From: Candidatus Planktophila sp.
GTDB taxonomy: Bacteria; Actinomycetota; Actinomycetes; Nanopelagicales; Nanopelagicaceae
NCBI GenBank assembly: GCA_003569185.1
Contig: BGOJ01000002.1
Coordinates: 62,001 to 126,000, forward strand
Direction of reading: 5' to 3'
Length of the DNA stretch: 64,000 bases
Below the pieces are notes generated by a model. That model ran no database searches, was not told the DNA's origin, and was given only the letters and a program-made list of their open reading frames with translations. Shown here piece by piece: positions 21,818 through 31,516 of the stretch. Made by a program: the position numbers and the translations under genes. The first letter of the stretch is position 1. Every line of letters begins with the position of its first letter.

Positions 21818-22633
21818 TTATTTAACTAGGGTTTTAGCCGGTGCTGATTTTGTATACAGGCGCAGCACGATTGCAAGGTAGCTGACATATAAGAAGAGTT
21901 GCACCCAAGAGGTGTTTACATCAAAGCCAATTGTGCCGGCAAGAATTGTGCCCGCAATTGAATCCTTTGCCATCACAGATGAGATATCCCAAGCGTATGA
22001 ACCATCTCCTGGAATCCAGCCCAGCTCTTGATACTCATGCACGCCATAGGAGAGCACACCAGCTGCCACAATAATTAGGGCAATACCAGTGATAGTAAAA
22101 AACTTACTTAAATTTAATTTGATTGAGCGGTTATAAATCATATAACCCAAGATCACTGCAAGTGCTAACCCTGCAATTAAACCAATTGAGGCAGATGAGG
22201 TGGCAGCAACTGTTTTAAAATTAGTGTAAACAAATAAAGCGGTCTCAAGTCCTTCACGAGCAACTGCAAAAAATGCAGCAGCGGCAAGTGCTAGCGGGCC
22301 AGCAGATAATGCGTTATCTACCTTGCCATGGAGCTCATCTCTTAAGGTTCTAGCCGCACGCTTCATCCAGAAAACCATCCAGGTAACTAGACCAACTGCT
22401 AGAAATGAGGTGGTGCCGGCAAAGAATTGTTCACCGCGCTCGCTTAACTCAGCTGAGGTAAATGATAAAAAGCCACCGAGTGCAAAACTTGCAGCAAGTG
22501 CAATACCCACGCCACTCCAAATTGGAACTAGGAGATTGCGTCGACCGGTCTTAACTACATATGCGACCAAGATTCCAACAATTAAGGCAGCCTCTAGCCC
22601 CTCACGAAGGGCGATTAAGAAGGTGCTCAGCAT
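21818..22633 (-). CDS. FTR1-family iron permease (EfeU-like)
   Basis: Seven-TM-type protein with two REGLE motifs (REGLEAALIVGIL, REGLETALFVY). Confidence 0.88.
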   Translation of the reverse strand: MLSTFLIALREGLEAALIVGILVAYVVKTGRRNLLVPIWSGVGIALAASFALGGFLSFTSAELSERGEQFFAGTTSFLAVGLVTWMVFWMKRAARTLRDELHGKVDNALSAGPLALAAAAFFAVAREGLETALFVYTNFKTVAATSSASIGLIAGLALAVILGYMIYNRSIKLNLSKFFTITGIALIIVAAGVLSYGVHEYQELGWIPGDGSYAWDISSVMAKDSIAGTILAGTIGFDVNTSWVQLFLYVSYLAIVLRLYTKSAPAKTLVK

Positions 22634-22654
22634 GGCTTGAGCATATTCCTAGGG

Positions 22655-22698
22655 GATTGAATTACGCAACTTAAGTGTTGCGTAATTCCAATCACATA
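22655..22698. repeat. Long near-perfect inverted repeat (stem about 16 bp with one bulge, 6-nt loop)
   Basis: GATTGAATTACGCAAC-TTAAGT-GTTGCGTAATTCCAATC; between rnd stop and FTR1 start, no T-tract follows on either strand. Confidence 0.8.
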
Positions 22699-22699
22699 C

Positions 22700-23983
22700 T
22701 TAAGGGGCTACGGAAGCCTCATTTTCCGCTTCCGCACTTTCTGGCACTACCAAGGCCTCGGTGGCAGAAAGGTGAGGTGCAATTACGCTAACCACCTGCT
22801 CCACCTGCCAACTTCTAGCACCCAATCTTGTTAACTCACCCTCCACGAAACTTTCATATTCACTCACATAGGTTGGTGGCTCCTGCCAACAAATACGTTT
22901 TACATAATCTGGCGTTATCAAATTCTCAGTTGGAATTTGTAATTGCTGGGATAATTCAATTAAGGCAGCTCGCGCATGGGTTAAGCGGGCATAGCCAAGA
23001 GGATTTTTCTCTTTCCAAATCTTAATTGGTGGCATGGATTGGGATGCAACTCGAAGCTCTACCTGTTCCTCAATCGGAGTTTTTAATGATGCTGTTAAAA
23101 CCTTTAACCAGCGACTAAATGGTGGTACCTCTAATCTTGTGCGCCAACCAATTACCTTGGCAACCTCCTCTAGATTATCGGGTCGCTTAATTGCTAACTC
23201 CACAATCGCTTCATCACCTAAAACCCGGCCGGGGGCAAGATCTAACTCCCGCGCCAACTCATCTCGAGAGAGCCAAAGATCTCGAATTATCGTCATGCTC
23301 AATCGATCGCGCACCTTATGCATGCCAGAGGTTCGTCGCCATCGGTCAGATTTTGGCGAATCGCTGAATTGATAATCCTGATAATTTTTTATAATCGAAG
23401 CAAAATCCTGCTCTGCCCACTTGAGCTTTTTTTGCTCAATTAAAAGCTGCTCAACTTTGTCTCTGATATCTAACAAGATATCAACATCTAATGCAGCATA
23501 TGTAATCCACTCTGGTCTTAAGGGTCTGATCGACCAATCAACTGCAGAGTGTTCTTTTGCAAGTTGTAGCTCTAACAAACTTTCAGCTAAAGCACCTAAG
23601 CCAACCCTTGGACAACCTGCAATTCTCGCCCCTAATTCAGTATCAAATAATTGTTTTGGCTTTAATCCAATCTCAATCAAACAGGGAAGATCTTGGGTAC
23701 TGGCATGAATTACCCATTCGATATCAGAAAATTCAGAATTAAACCGCTGCCAAAGTTTTGAATCCTTTAATGGAATGGGATCGATTAAATGCAGCCCGCC
23801 ACCTTTGCGATAGATCTGAATTAAATAAGCCCGCTGGCTATATCGGTAACCAGATGCACGTTCGGCATCAATTGCAATTGGTCCCTCACCCTTTAACAGG
23901 GCGGAGATTACTTTCTCATACTCACTTTCAGTGGCAACAATTTCTGGTGTGCCATGGCGAGGTGAGAGCAAAGGGGTAAGCAT
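22700..23983 (-). CDS. rnd: Ribonuclease D (3'-5' exonuclease + HRDC)
   Basis: AIDAERASGYRYSQRAYLIQI, HASTQDLPCL, FDTELGARIAG, YAALDVDILL motifs. Confidence 0.9.
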   Translation of the reverse strand: MLTPLLSPRHGTPEIVATESEYEKVISALLKGEGPIAIDAERASGYRYSQRAYLIQIYRKGGGLHLIDPIPLKDSKLWQRFNSEFSDIEWVIHASTQDLPCLIEIGLKPKQLFDTELGARIAGCPRVGLGALAESLLELQLAKEHSAVDWSIRPLRPEWITYAALDVDILLDIRDKVEQLLIEQKKLKWAEQDFASIIKNYQDYQFSDSPKSDRWRRTSGMHKVRDRLSMTIIRDLWLSRDELARELDLAPGRVLGDEAIVELAIKRPDNLEEVAKVIGWRTRLEVPPFSRWLKVLTASLKTPIEEQVELRVASQSMPPIKIWKEKNPLGYARLTHARAALIELSQQLQIPTENLITPDYVKRICWQEPPTYVSEYESFVEGELTRLGARSWQVEQVVSVIAPHLSATEALVVPESAEAENEASVAP

Positions 23984-23996
23984 TAATTACTTTATT

Positions 23997-24536
23997 CTAG
24001 TTGCTACGAGAGATTGAACTAACGCCATGCGGAATTGGCTCAAGACCTGCGGTAATTGCCAAGAGCTCAAGCCAGGCATTTACATGTTCGGCTAAGTTTT
24101 CTTCATTGGTAGGTGTCCAAGAGGCACGAATTTCAATTTCAGAATCTTCATCTCGATCAACTAATTCACCAAAGGATGCACTAGCAACTCTAGTTACTGT
24201 GCCGCTTGGATTTATAAACTCGCAATTATTCTTCTTGAGTGATTCAAGTAGCCAAGCCCAACCAATTTCTGGCAGTAATGGATCTGATGCCATCTCTAAA
24301 TCAATTGCAGCCCGAGCAAAAGTTACGCAGCGCCATTGACCACCCCAACCTTCTTGGCCGGCTGGATCATGAAGTAATACAAATCTGCCAGTTGCAGCAT
24401 CCTCTAAAACATCAGCGGTCATAGCTAATGCATGGGGTGCAAGTTTTTGGGGGGCAGGAACTGATTCAAGCAAAATTTCACCTCTTGGCTTTAACGCCAA
24501 AATTGGTGCAATTACTTGATCAAAAGTTTTTTTCAC
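23997..24536 (-). CDS. DUF3000 family protein
   Basis: EILLESVPAPQKLAPHALAMTADV...GRFVLLHDPAGQEGWGG; adjacent to rnd as in other actinobacteria. Confidence 0.85.
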   Translation of the reverse strand: MKKTFDQVIAPILALKPRGEILLESVPAPQKLAPHALAMTADVLEDAATGRFVLLHDPAGQEGWGGQWRCVTFARAAIDLEMASDPLLPEIGWAWLLESLKKNNCEFINPSGTVTRVASASFGELVDRDEDSEIEIRASWTPTNEENLAEHVNAWLELLAITAGLEPIPHGVSSISRSN

Positions 24537-24630
24537 TATCTAAGGATAAATTGCCGTTGGCAAAAGCAGGTGAAGCCACGAGCGAAGTGGAAAATAAATA
24601 AGTTCAAATGCAACCTAGTAGGCTTGGCTA

Positions 24631-25470
24631 ATGGCATCACTTTTAGCAATTTTCTCCTCAATACTTTGGGGTAGTGCCGATTTCTTTGGTGGCAAATTAT
24701 CCAAGCGATATCAAGCACTTGCAGTAACTGCCGTTTCACAAGCATTTGGATTACTAATTGGAATAACAATTATTCTGATCAGCTCATCTTGGCTAAGACC
24801 AAATCTTTCTTGGGATGGATATTTCTTATCTGGTGTTTGCGCAGGCTTACTTGGCTTTATCGGTTTGGTTGCCTTTTACTCCGGCCTTGCAACCGGCCGT
24901 ATGGGTGTAGTTGCACCTATAAGTGCCCTAAGTGTTTTGATTCCACTAACAATTGCTTTTATTAATGGCGAAAAACCAAGTTCTACTCAATTACTTGGCA
25001 TGGGTATTGCGTTAACTGGCGCAGTATTTGCAAGTGGTCCTGAAGTAAAGGGCGGATTAGCGGTTAAACCAATAGTTTTTGCAGTGATTGCTGCCTTTGG
25101 ATTTGGCGCAGCAGTTGCATTTATTGCAAAGGGCTCGGTGAGTAGTGCAATTATGACCATGACAACCATGCGCTTTTCAACCTTCGTCGTTGCCTTATTT
25201 TTATTTGCTCGCTTTCGTACACTTGGAGGTTTTAAAAAGAAAGACATTCCAGTATTAGTTGGAATTGGTGGCGCAGATTTTATTGCTAATTTGTTGTTAG
25301 GAGTTGCAACCACTAAGGGATTAGTTTCTTTGGCAGTAGTCCTTGGCTCACTTTATCCAATTGTCACCGCATTGCTGGCTTTTAAAATTTTGCATGAGAG
25401 ATTACATAAAATCCAGTATGTTGGAATTGGATTTGCAATCGCAGGAGTTGTGGTTATCTCACTTAGTTAG
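24631..25470 (+). CDS. EamA/DMT-family transporter
   Basis: Ten hydrophobic segments; ILWGSADFFGGK start and repeated EamA pattern. Confidence 0.82.
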   Translation: MASLLAIFSSILWGSADFFGGKLSKRYQALAVTAVSQAFGLLIGITIILISSSWLRPNLSWDGYFLSGVCAGLLGFIGLVAFYSGLATGRMGVVAPISALSVLIPLTIAFINGEKPSSTQLLGMGIALTGAVFASGPEVKGGLAVKPIVFAVIAAFGFGAAVAFIAKGSVSSAIMTMTTMRFSTFVVALFLFARFRTLGGFKKKDIPVLVGIGGADFIANLLLGVATTKGLVSLAVVLGSLYPIVTALLAFKILHERLHKIQYVGIGFAIAGVVVISLS

Positions 25471-25986
25471 TTTTTTATAATAAAGAAACTCACAAGGGGC
25501 GATATTTTCACGGCTGATTAATTCAAAGCTGTTTGTTAGATCGCTGATAGAGATTGAGTTATCACCTGTTTTTTCTAAATTCACCGTCAGATAAAGGTGA
25601 TCTATTAATCCGGCTTCAATCATCTGTTTTAATAATGCAGCTCCGGCCTCTACCAATAAATTAATTGGTCCACTTTGATCTGGGTTAAAACTACTTTTAA
25701 GTTCATTGATCATCTCAGCAGGAGAGAGTGCAAATTGTTTTACCAACTGATTTTTTGGTTGCAACCTAACCTTTGTGTGAGTGAGGATATAAAGGGGAAT
25801 GGGAGTTCGCTTATATGGCTCCCGCCTTGCTGTGTTGCCCCCGATCAGGATTAAGTCATTTTTTGATCGAAGCTCATGAAATCTTCTGCGATCTTCATCA
25901 GTTGAAAGGCCGATGGAGGAGCCAGCTAGGGTGGTTGAGCCATCTGCTCCAACAATCAAATTGGCGGTGGTGATTACAGAGCGCAT
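25459..25986 (-). CDS. RibD C-terminal/dihydrofolate reductase-like pyrimidine reductase
   Basis: MRSVITTANLIVGADGSTTLAGSSIGLSTDEDRRRFHELRSKNDLILIGGNTARREPY; start at internal Met (25986). Confidence 0.82.
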   Translation of the reverse strand: MRSVITTANLIVGADGSTTLAGSSIGLSTDEDRRRFHELRSKNDLILIGGNTARREPYKRTPIPLYILTHTKVRLQPKNQLVKQFALSPAEMINELKSSFNPDQSGPINLLVEAGAALLKQMIEAGLIDHLYLTVNLEKTGDNSISISDLTNSFELISRENIAPCEFLYYKKLTK

Positions 25987-26033
25987 ACCCCACAGGTTAC
26001 CCAAGTGTCAGTGCTGCCACCTAACCTTTTGCC

Positions 26034-26252
26034 ATGATCATCGATTGCGATAGTTGTGTAATGCGCCAGATCGCCTGTGGCGATTGTGTTGTATCAGTGC
26101 TGCTTGATATTAAGCCAGCTGCTGGTAAAAAAGCTGAGTTAAGTAATGCTGACAAAGCTGCAATTAATAATCTCTCCTCCGTTGGATTGGTGCCGCCCTT
26201 GCGATTTGTGCCAAATTCTCCAAATCAAAAACGGGTGAAGAAAATTGGCTAA
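26034..26252 (+). CDS. Small CxxC-rich conserved actinobacterial protein
   Basis: 72 aa; CDSCVMRQIACGDCVVSVLL; precedes the NlpC/P60 gene. Confidence 0.65.
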   Translation: MIIDCDSCVMRQIACGDCVVSVLLDIKPAAGKKAELSNADKAAINNLSSVGLVPPLRFVPNSPNQKRVKKIG

Positions 26253-26339
26253 ATCATGAAAAAAGGATGGAAATCTAGATAATTCTCAGCACACTACGCC
26301 TAAGTTGGGTTGAGTTGGCAGCGTGGTGGCGGTTAGCCT

Positions 26340-27346
26340 TTGAAAATGAGAAGTATGCCTCGGGCGATATTTGCCCTAGTAATTGGTGCTGGAATTCTTT
26401 TTCCAATTCCCGCCAATGCTGCGCCTAATTTAATTGAGGTGCAGGGCAGAATAAGAGATTTACAAGAGCAGGCAACTGAGGCAGCCGAAGGTGCACAAGA
26501 GGCCAAGGTGCAATTAGCAAAGTTAAAGAAAACTTTAGATACCGTCCAACAACAAGCCAGCCAACAAGGTGCATCAGTTACCGCTTTAATAAAACAATTG
26601 GCGCGATAGCAAATGAACGTTATAAATCAGGCCCACTCAGCCAATCCTTAGAGTTACTTTTCTCAACCGATCCAGGGTTATATCTATCTGCTGCGGGATC
26701 ATTAGAGGCTGTTACTAGACAAAAAACAGCTGATCTTAAAAAGTTTTCAGTTGCAACCCAGCGATTAACTGCCACCTCATTAACTGTGTCAGACAAGTTA
26801 GCGATGGTTAAGGCGGCAGAGGCCAAGTTCACTAGACAATTAGCCTTGGCAAACTCAAAACTAAAAGAGGCAGAGGAGTTATTAGCTAAGTTAACCGCTG
26901 CCGAGCGTGAGCGGTTGGCCAAGCTTAATAATGATGAAGAGGATGCCGATCAGCAAAAATCTTTAAGTGATGCCGCCAAGTACTCAGGTGTTTCTGGCCG
27001 AGGTGGAATTGCAATTAAATACGCCCTTGCCCAAATTGGCGATAAGTATGTCTTTGGCGCAGATGGCCTTACCTACTGGGATTGCTCTGGCTTAACGATG
27101 CGCGCCTTTGGCGCAGCAGGTGTTTCACTGCCGCACTCATCTAGAGCTCAATATAGATATGGCAAAGCAATCGCTCGGAAAGATTTACAACCGGGAGATT
27201 TAGTATTTTTTGGAAAACCAATTTCACATGTGGCAATCTATTTAGGACCAGACCGCATGTTGCATGCCCCAAGATCAGGAAGTCGCGTAAAGATTGCCAA
27301 TATGGATATGGGAAGAAAACCTTATATTGGAGCACGCCGTTTATAG
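26340..27346 (+). CDS. NlpC/P60 family cell-wall peptidase (frameshifted in this assembly)
   Basis: Signal peptide and coiled coil in 26340-26609; C-terminal DCSGLTMRAFGAAGVSLPHSSRAQ...GDLVFFGKPISHVAIYLG in the -1 frame. Reading continues as TIGAIANERYKSGPLSQSLELL if one A is restored at about 26591-26594. Confidence 0.88.
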
Positions 27347-28483
27347 CGATAAAAAAGTTTTACTAGTCACAAATGATCTAGGACCAAGAGCTGGTGGCAT
27401 TGAGACCTTTGTACTTGGCTTGATTGAAGGTCTACCTAAAGATTCTTTAATCATTTACACCTCCTCGCAAAAGGGGGATAAGGCATTTGACGCGCAATTG
27501 TTAGAAAAATTTGGCGCAGTAGTAATTAGAGATAGAGCAAAAATGCTTTTACCAACGCCGCGAATAACCAGAAAGGCAGTGAAAATACTTAAGCAACAAC
27601 AGATTAAAAATGTTTGGTTTGGCGCTGCGGCCCCCCTTGCCTTAATGGCCGGCAAATTACGATCTGCTGGAGCTAGCAATATTGTTGCCTTAACTCATGG
27701 CCATGAGGTTTGGTGGGCAAAGATTCCTATTCTTAAAGTTTGTTAAAGAAAATCATTAAGGATGTTGATCATCTTGGCTATTTAGGAGATTTCACAAAGG
27801 GTGAGATTGCCAAGATAAGCAATCAGCCACAAAAGTTTTTACAAATAGCACCCGGTATTGACACCGAACATTTTGCTCCCAAAAGTGCCAGAGGTGACTT
27901 AATTGAGAAATACCGCCTAGATGGGCGCAGAGTTATTGTCAGCGTCGGCAGATTAGTTCATCGTAAAGGACAAGATGAATTAGTTAAGGCACTGCCAAAA
28001 ATCCTAGAACAATTTCCAGATGCAATTTTGCTATTTGTCGGGGAAGGTCCGATTAAGCAGATGCTTTTTAATTCAGCAAAACAATTAGGAGTTTTACCTA
28101 AAGTTGTATTTGCTGGCCGAGTTTCCCATCATGATTTGCCTGATTACATATGCCTAGGTGAAATCTTTGCTATGCCAGTGCGTTCCCGATTTTCTGGTTT
28201 AGAGGTTGAAGGGTTAGGAATTGTTTATCTTGAAGCAAGTGCCTGCGGCCTACCAGTAATTGTTGGCAATTCTGGGGGAGCAGTTGATGCGGTGCTTGAT
28301 AGAAAGACTGGCTTATTAGTTGATGGCACCAAGAGTGATCAGATTGCAGATGCAATTTGTGAATTACTTGCTAATCCAGAGCGCGCTAAACAAATGGGGG
28401 CAGCTGGACGAGATTGGGTAATCAAAAATTGGCAGCTAAGTAGTTGGTCTGAAAAGTTTAATAAAGTTTTAATTGGTAATTAA
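27327..28483 (+). CDS. pimB: PimB-like GT4 mannosyltransferase (frameshifted in this assembly)
   Basis: VLLVTNDLGPRAGGIETFV; GRRVIVSVGRLVHRKGQDELVKALP; EGLGIVYLEASACGLPVIVGNSGGAVDAV. ORFs 27294-27746 and 27740-28483 join if one A is restored at about 27735. Confidence 0.85.
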
Positions 28484-29077
28484 TTTATTTTCAATTGCAA
28501 TACTTACTGCCTGAGCGCGATTATTAGCCGCTAGTTTTCGATAGATACTCGCGAGGTGAGTTTTAACTGTTGCCTCCGTTAGGAATAACAAAGCACCAAT
28601 TGCATTTGCGGTAGCCCCGGTAGGAAGAAGGGTTAAAACCTCTAACTCCCTGGGTGTTAGTTCAAAATCCTTAGCTACTGTTATTTGATTTATCTTGCCA
28701 GCTTTCAAGAATTTATCTGTCCCGGTTGCAATTGTTTGAAGTATTTCAAGCAAGCTTTCCGTTGGGGCAGATTTAGTGACAAAGGCAATTGCGCCGGCAT
28801 CTTTGGCAGATTCAAGAGTTTGAGTGTCATCATGCATTGTTAGCACCACAAATTTGCTCGAAGCACCAGATTTTTTCATTTCTTTTATTAGATCAATTCC
28901 GCTACTTGTCCCAAGATTGATATCAACTAACACGATCTCAGGCTTGTGAGTATTAATCAGTGCCGATGCTTGGCTTGAAGTACTAGCCTCGGCAACAACT
29001 TCATGATGGTGCTGGGTTAAAAGATTGGCAAGGCCTGCTCTAATTAAAGCGTGATCATCAACTAATAGGATCCTCAT
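28469..29077 (-). CDS. NarL/FixJ-family response regulator
   Basis: REC domain MRILLVDDHALIRAGLANLL...VLVDINL...VVLTMHDD; C-terminal LTPRELEVLTLLPTGATANAIGALLFLTEATVKTHLASIYRKL. Confidence 0.92.
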   Translation of the reverse strand: MRILLVDDHALIRAGLANLLTQHHHEVVAEASTSSQASALINTHKPEIVLVDINLGTSSGIDLIKEMKKSGASSKFVVLTMHDDTQTLESAKDAGAIAFVTKSAPTESLLEILQTIATGTDKFLKAGKINQITVAKDFELTPRELEVLTLLPTGATANAIGALLFLTEATVKTHLASIYRKLAANNRAQAVSIAIENKLITN

Positions 29078-29080
29078 TAG

Positions 29081-29650
29081 CTAAATTGAGATTGTGATTA
29101 TGGTGCCAGATGAGTTTGACTCTATCTGCATGGTATGGCCAATTAAATTAAGCCGCTCCTTAACACCATCTATTCCATATGAGTTATCTTTTTTTCTAAC
29201 CCCACCTTGGCCATTATCTTTGATGGTAATCAATTTAGATGTTAACTGGATTGTGATTAATGAACAGTTAGCATGACGTTTTGCATTTAAAACTAACTCC
29301 TTGATTGCCCTTAATAATTCAAATTTCTCCTCTGGCTTAATGCTAATTTGGCCATCAATTTCAACCTTAATCTCAGAACCTGAAAGTAATACCTCTATTT
29401 GTTCACTTAACTGTTGGTGAAACTCTTTGCTTTTGTTACTTCTTAATTCATATATCTCATCGCGGACTTGATTAATTACTGAACTTAAGGAGAGGCGTAA
29501 CTCTCGTAACGTGGAGCGATTAGAGTTTCCTAGATTCTCATCCCCAATTACCTGATCTAGCTGATAACCAAAGGCAGCTAACTCTTGGGCCAAACCATCA
29601 TGAAGCTCTCGAGCAAGTCGAGTTCGTTCAGAATTAGGCGAAGAGTTCAT
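29081..29650 (-). CDS. Sensorless HisKA_3-type histidine kinase
   Basis: RLARELHDGLAQELAAFGYQLDQ H-box, AIKELVLNAKRHA N-box, DNGQGG, YGIDGVKERL; about 190 aa, no TM or sensor domain; start MNSSPNSER at 29650. Confidence 0.88.
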   Translation of the reverse strand: MNSSPNSERTRLARELHDGLAQELAAFGYQLDQVIGDENLGNSNRSTLRELRLSLSSVINQVRDEIYELRSNKSKEFHQQLSEQIEVLLSGSEIKVEIDGQISIKPEEKFELLRAIKELVLNAKRHANCSLITIQLTSKLITIKDNGQGGVRKKDNSYGIDGVKERLNLIGHTMQIESNSSGTIITISI

Positions 29651-31417
29651 CAATCTCGCGAGCAAATTGCTGCGATACCACATGTCGCTTCACAGAAAGC
29701 TTGGCAGTCAAATGACCACCAGCGATTGTGAAATCAACTGGCAAGATAATGAATTTTCTAATTGATTCTGCTCTACTGACTGCCTTGTTGGTCTCATCCA
29801 CTGCAGTCTGAATAACAGCTTGCAGTGTTGGATCCTTGGCTAATTCAGCAATAGATGCGCCCTCTTTTTGTTAGCAACTGCCCAAGGCTTAATTGCATCT
29901 GGATCAATAGTGATAAGTGCGGCAATGAAGGGCTTGTTATCGCCAACCACCATACATTGGCTAATTAATGGATGTGATCGCAATCTATCCTCTAAGACGG
30001 CGGGTGCAACATTTTTACCACCTGCGGTAACAATCAACTCTTTCTTTCGGCCAACAATTGATAAGTAACCTTCTTCATCAATCTTTCCAAGATCTCCTGA
30101 TTTAAAGTAACCATTGGAGTCAAATACCTCTTTGTTTGCGGCATCATTTTGCCAGTAACCCTGCATAACTATTGGGCCTTTAATTAAAACTTCACCATCT
30201 TCGGCAATTTTTATTGTTGTGCCCGGAATTGGCTTTCCAACAGAGCCAACTCGATGGGATGAGGTTAGATTTAATGTCGCACCGGCTGTGGTTTCAGTTA
30301 AACCATAACCTTCTAATACGCGAACACCAGCTCCGCGATAGAAATGTCCAAGTCGCTCACCTAATGGCGCACCACCTGAAATCGCTGCCTCCACTCGACC
30401 GCCTAAACCTGCACGGATTTTTGAGTAAACCAATTTATCAAATAAGCCATGTTGTAATTTAAGAAGTGGTGAAATCTTTTTAGTATCAAGTGCCTTGCTG
30501 TATGCAATTGCAACCTCAGCTGCTTTGTGGAAAATTTTTCCTTTACCAGCAGCCTCTGCCTTGGCTTCAGCACCGTTGTAGATTTTTTCAAATATACGTG
30601 GCACTGCAAGAACGAAGGTTGGTTTAAAGGAGGCAAGATCTGCTGGTAATTTTGTTAGATCACTGCAATGAGCAAGATGAAGACCTGCAGTGATTGATCC
30701 AATCTGCACCATACGTCCAAAGACGTGAGCAACTGGTAAAAATAGAAGGGTTGATCCGCCTGGTTTTAAGAAGAGATCACTTGCACCATTAACAACATTT
30801 CCGCACTCAGATAAGAAGTTGCCATGGGTAAGTTGAACGCCCTTTGGCTTTCCAGTGGTGCCGGAGGTGTAGATCAAAGTAGCTAAAGTTTCAGGTTTTA
30901 ACTTTTCTCGTCGCTTTGTAATCTCATCATCACTAACACCTTTTCCTTCATGGGTTAATGTGGCAAGTGCGTTGTAAGTAATATTCCAAATGTTTTTGCA
31001 GGTAGCTGGCATAACAGGTTGAACTAATTCAGCAAGTGCTGGAGTTTCAACCACAATTGCTACCGCTGCTGAGTCAGTTAAAATCCAATCAACCTGTTCA
31101 GCACTTGATGTTTCATAAATTGGGACTGGAACAGCGCCGGCATACCAAATTGCAAAATCTAAAACCGTCCACTCGTAACGAGTTTTTGCCATAATCGCAA
31201 CACGATCACCAAAACCAACACCTGCTGCAATAAATCCTTTTGCAACCGCTTTGATCTCTTCTTCATACTCTTTTGCGGTAACTGCCTGCCAACGATCACC
31301 CATTGGCCTTGAAACTAGAACTCGCTCTGGCTCAAAGTGGGCCCGCTCAGAAATTAGATTTGTTAAGTTGCCCGCAACTGCGGCTGGAATGATGGCTGGA
31401 ATAGTTATCTCGTTCAT
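29634..31417 (-). CDS. fadD: Long-chain fatty-acid-CoA ligase (frameshifted near the 3' end)
   Basis: YTSGTTGKPKGVQLTHGN, EGYGLTETTAG, SGDLGKIDEEGYLSIVGRKKELIVTAGGKNVAP. Restoring one A in the coding-strand A run at about 29866-29870 extends to ...EGASIAELAKDPTLQAVIQTAVDETNKAVSRAESIRKFIILPVDFTIAGGHLTAKLSVKRHVV...REIDELFA*, stop at 29634. Confidence 0.9.
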
Positions 31418-31516
31418 GGCCCCACGCTACTGGCTCACACTTATTTGCGCTAGAACCCGCCTATTTTTTTGGTGGGCTGGGAAAAAAGTGATGCTACTTC
31501 GGGGTAACCTACCCCC

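Noticed and set aside
23034-23742. Several plus-strand ORFs (112, 95 and 61 aa) inside rnd
   Set aside because: Antisense to a well-supported RNase D; no family resemblance or ribosome-binding context.
26253-26339. c-di-AMP (ydaO) riboswitch upstream of NlpC/P60
   Set aside because: I looked because such switches precede cell-wall hydrolases in actinobacteria, but found no convincing conserved core in the short leader.
26583-26615. Programmed -1 ribosomal frameshifting in nlpC
   Set aside because: No canonical X_XXY_YYZ heptamer; similar A-run losses occur in unrelated housekeeping genes, favouring sequence error.
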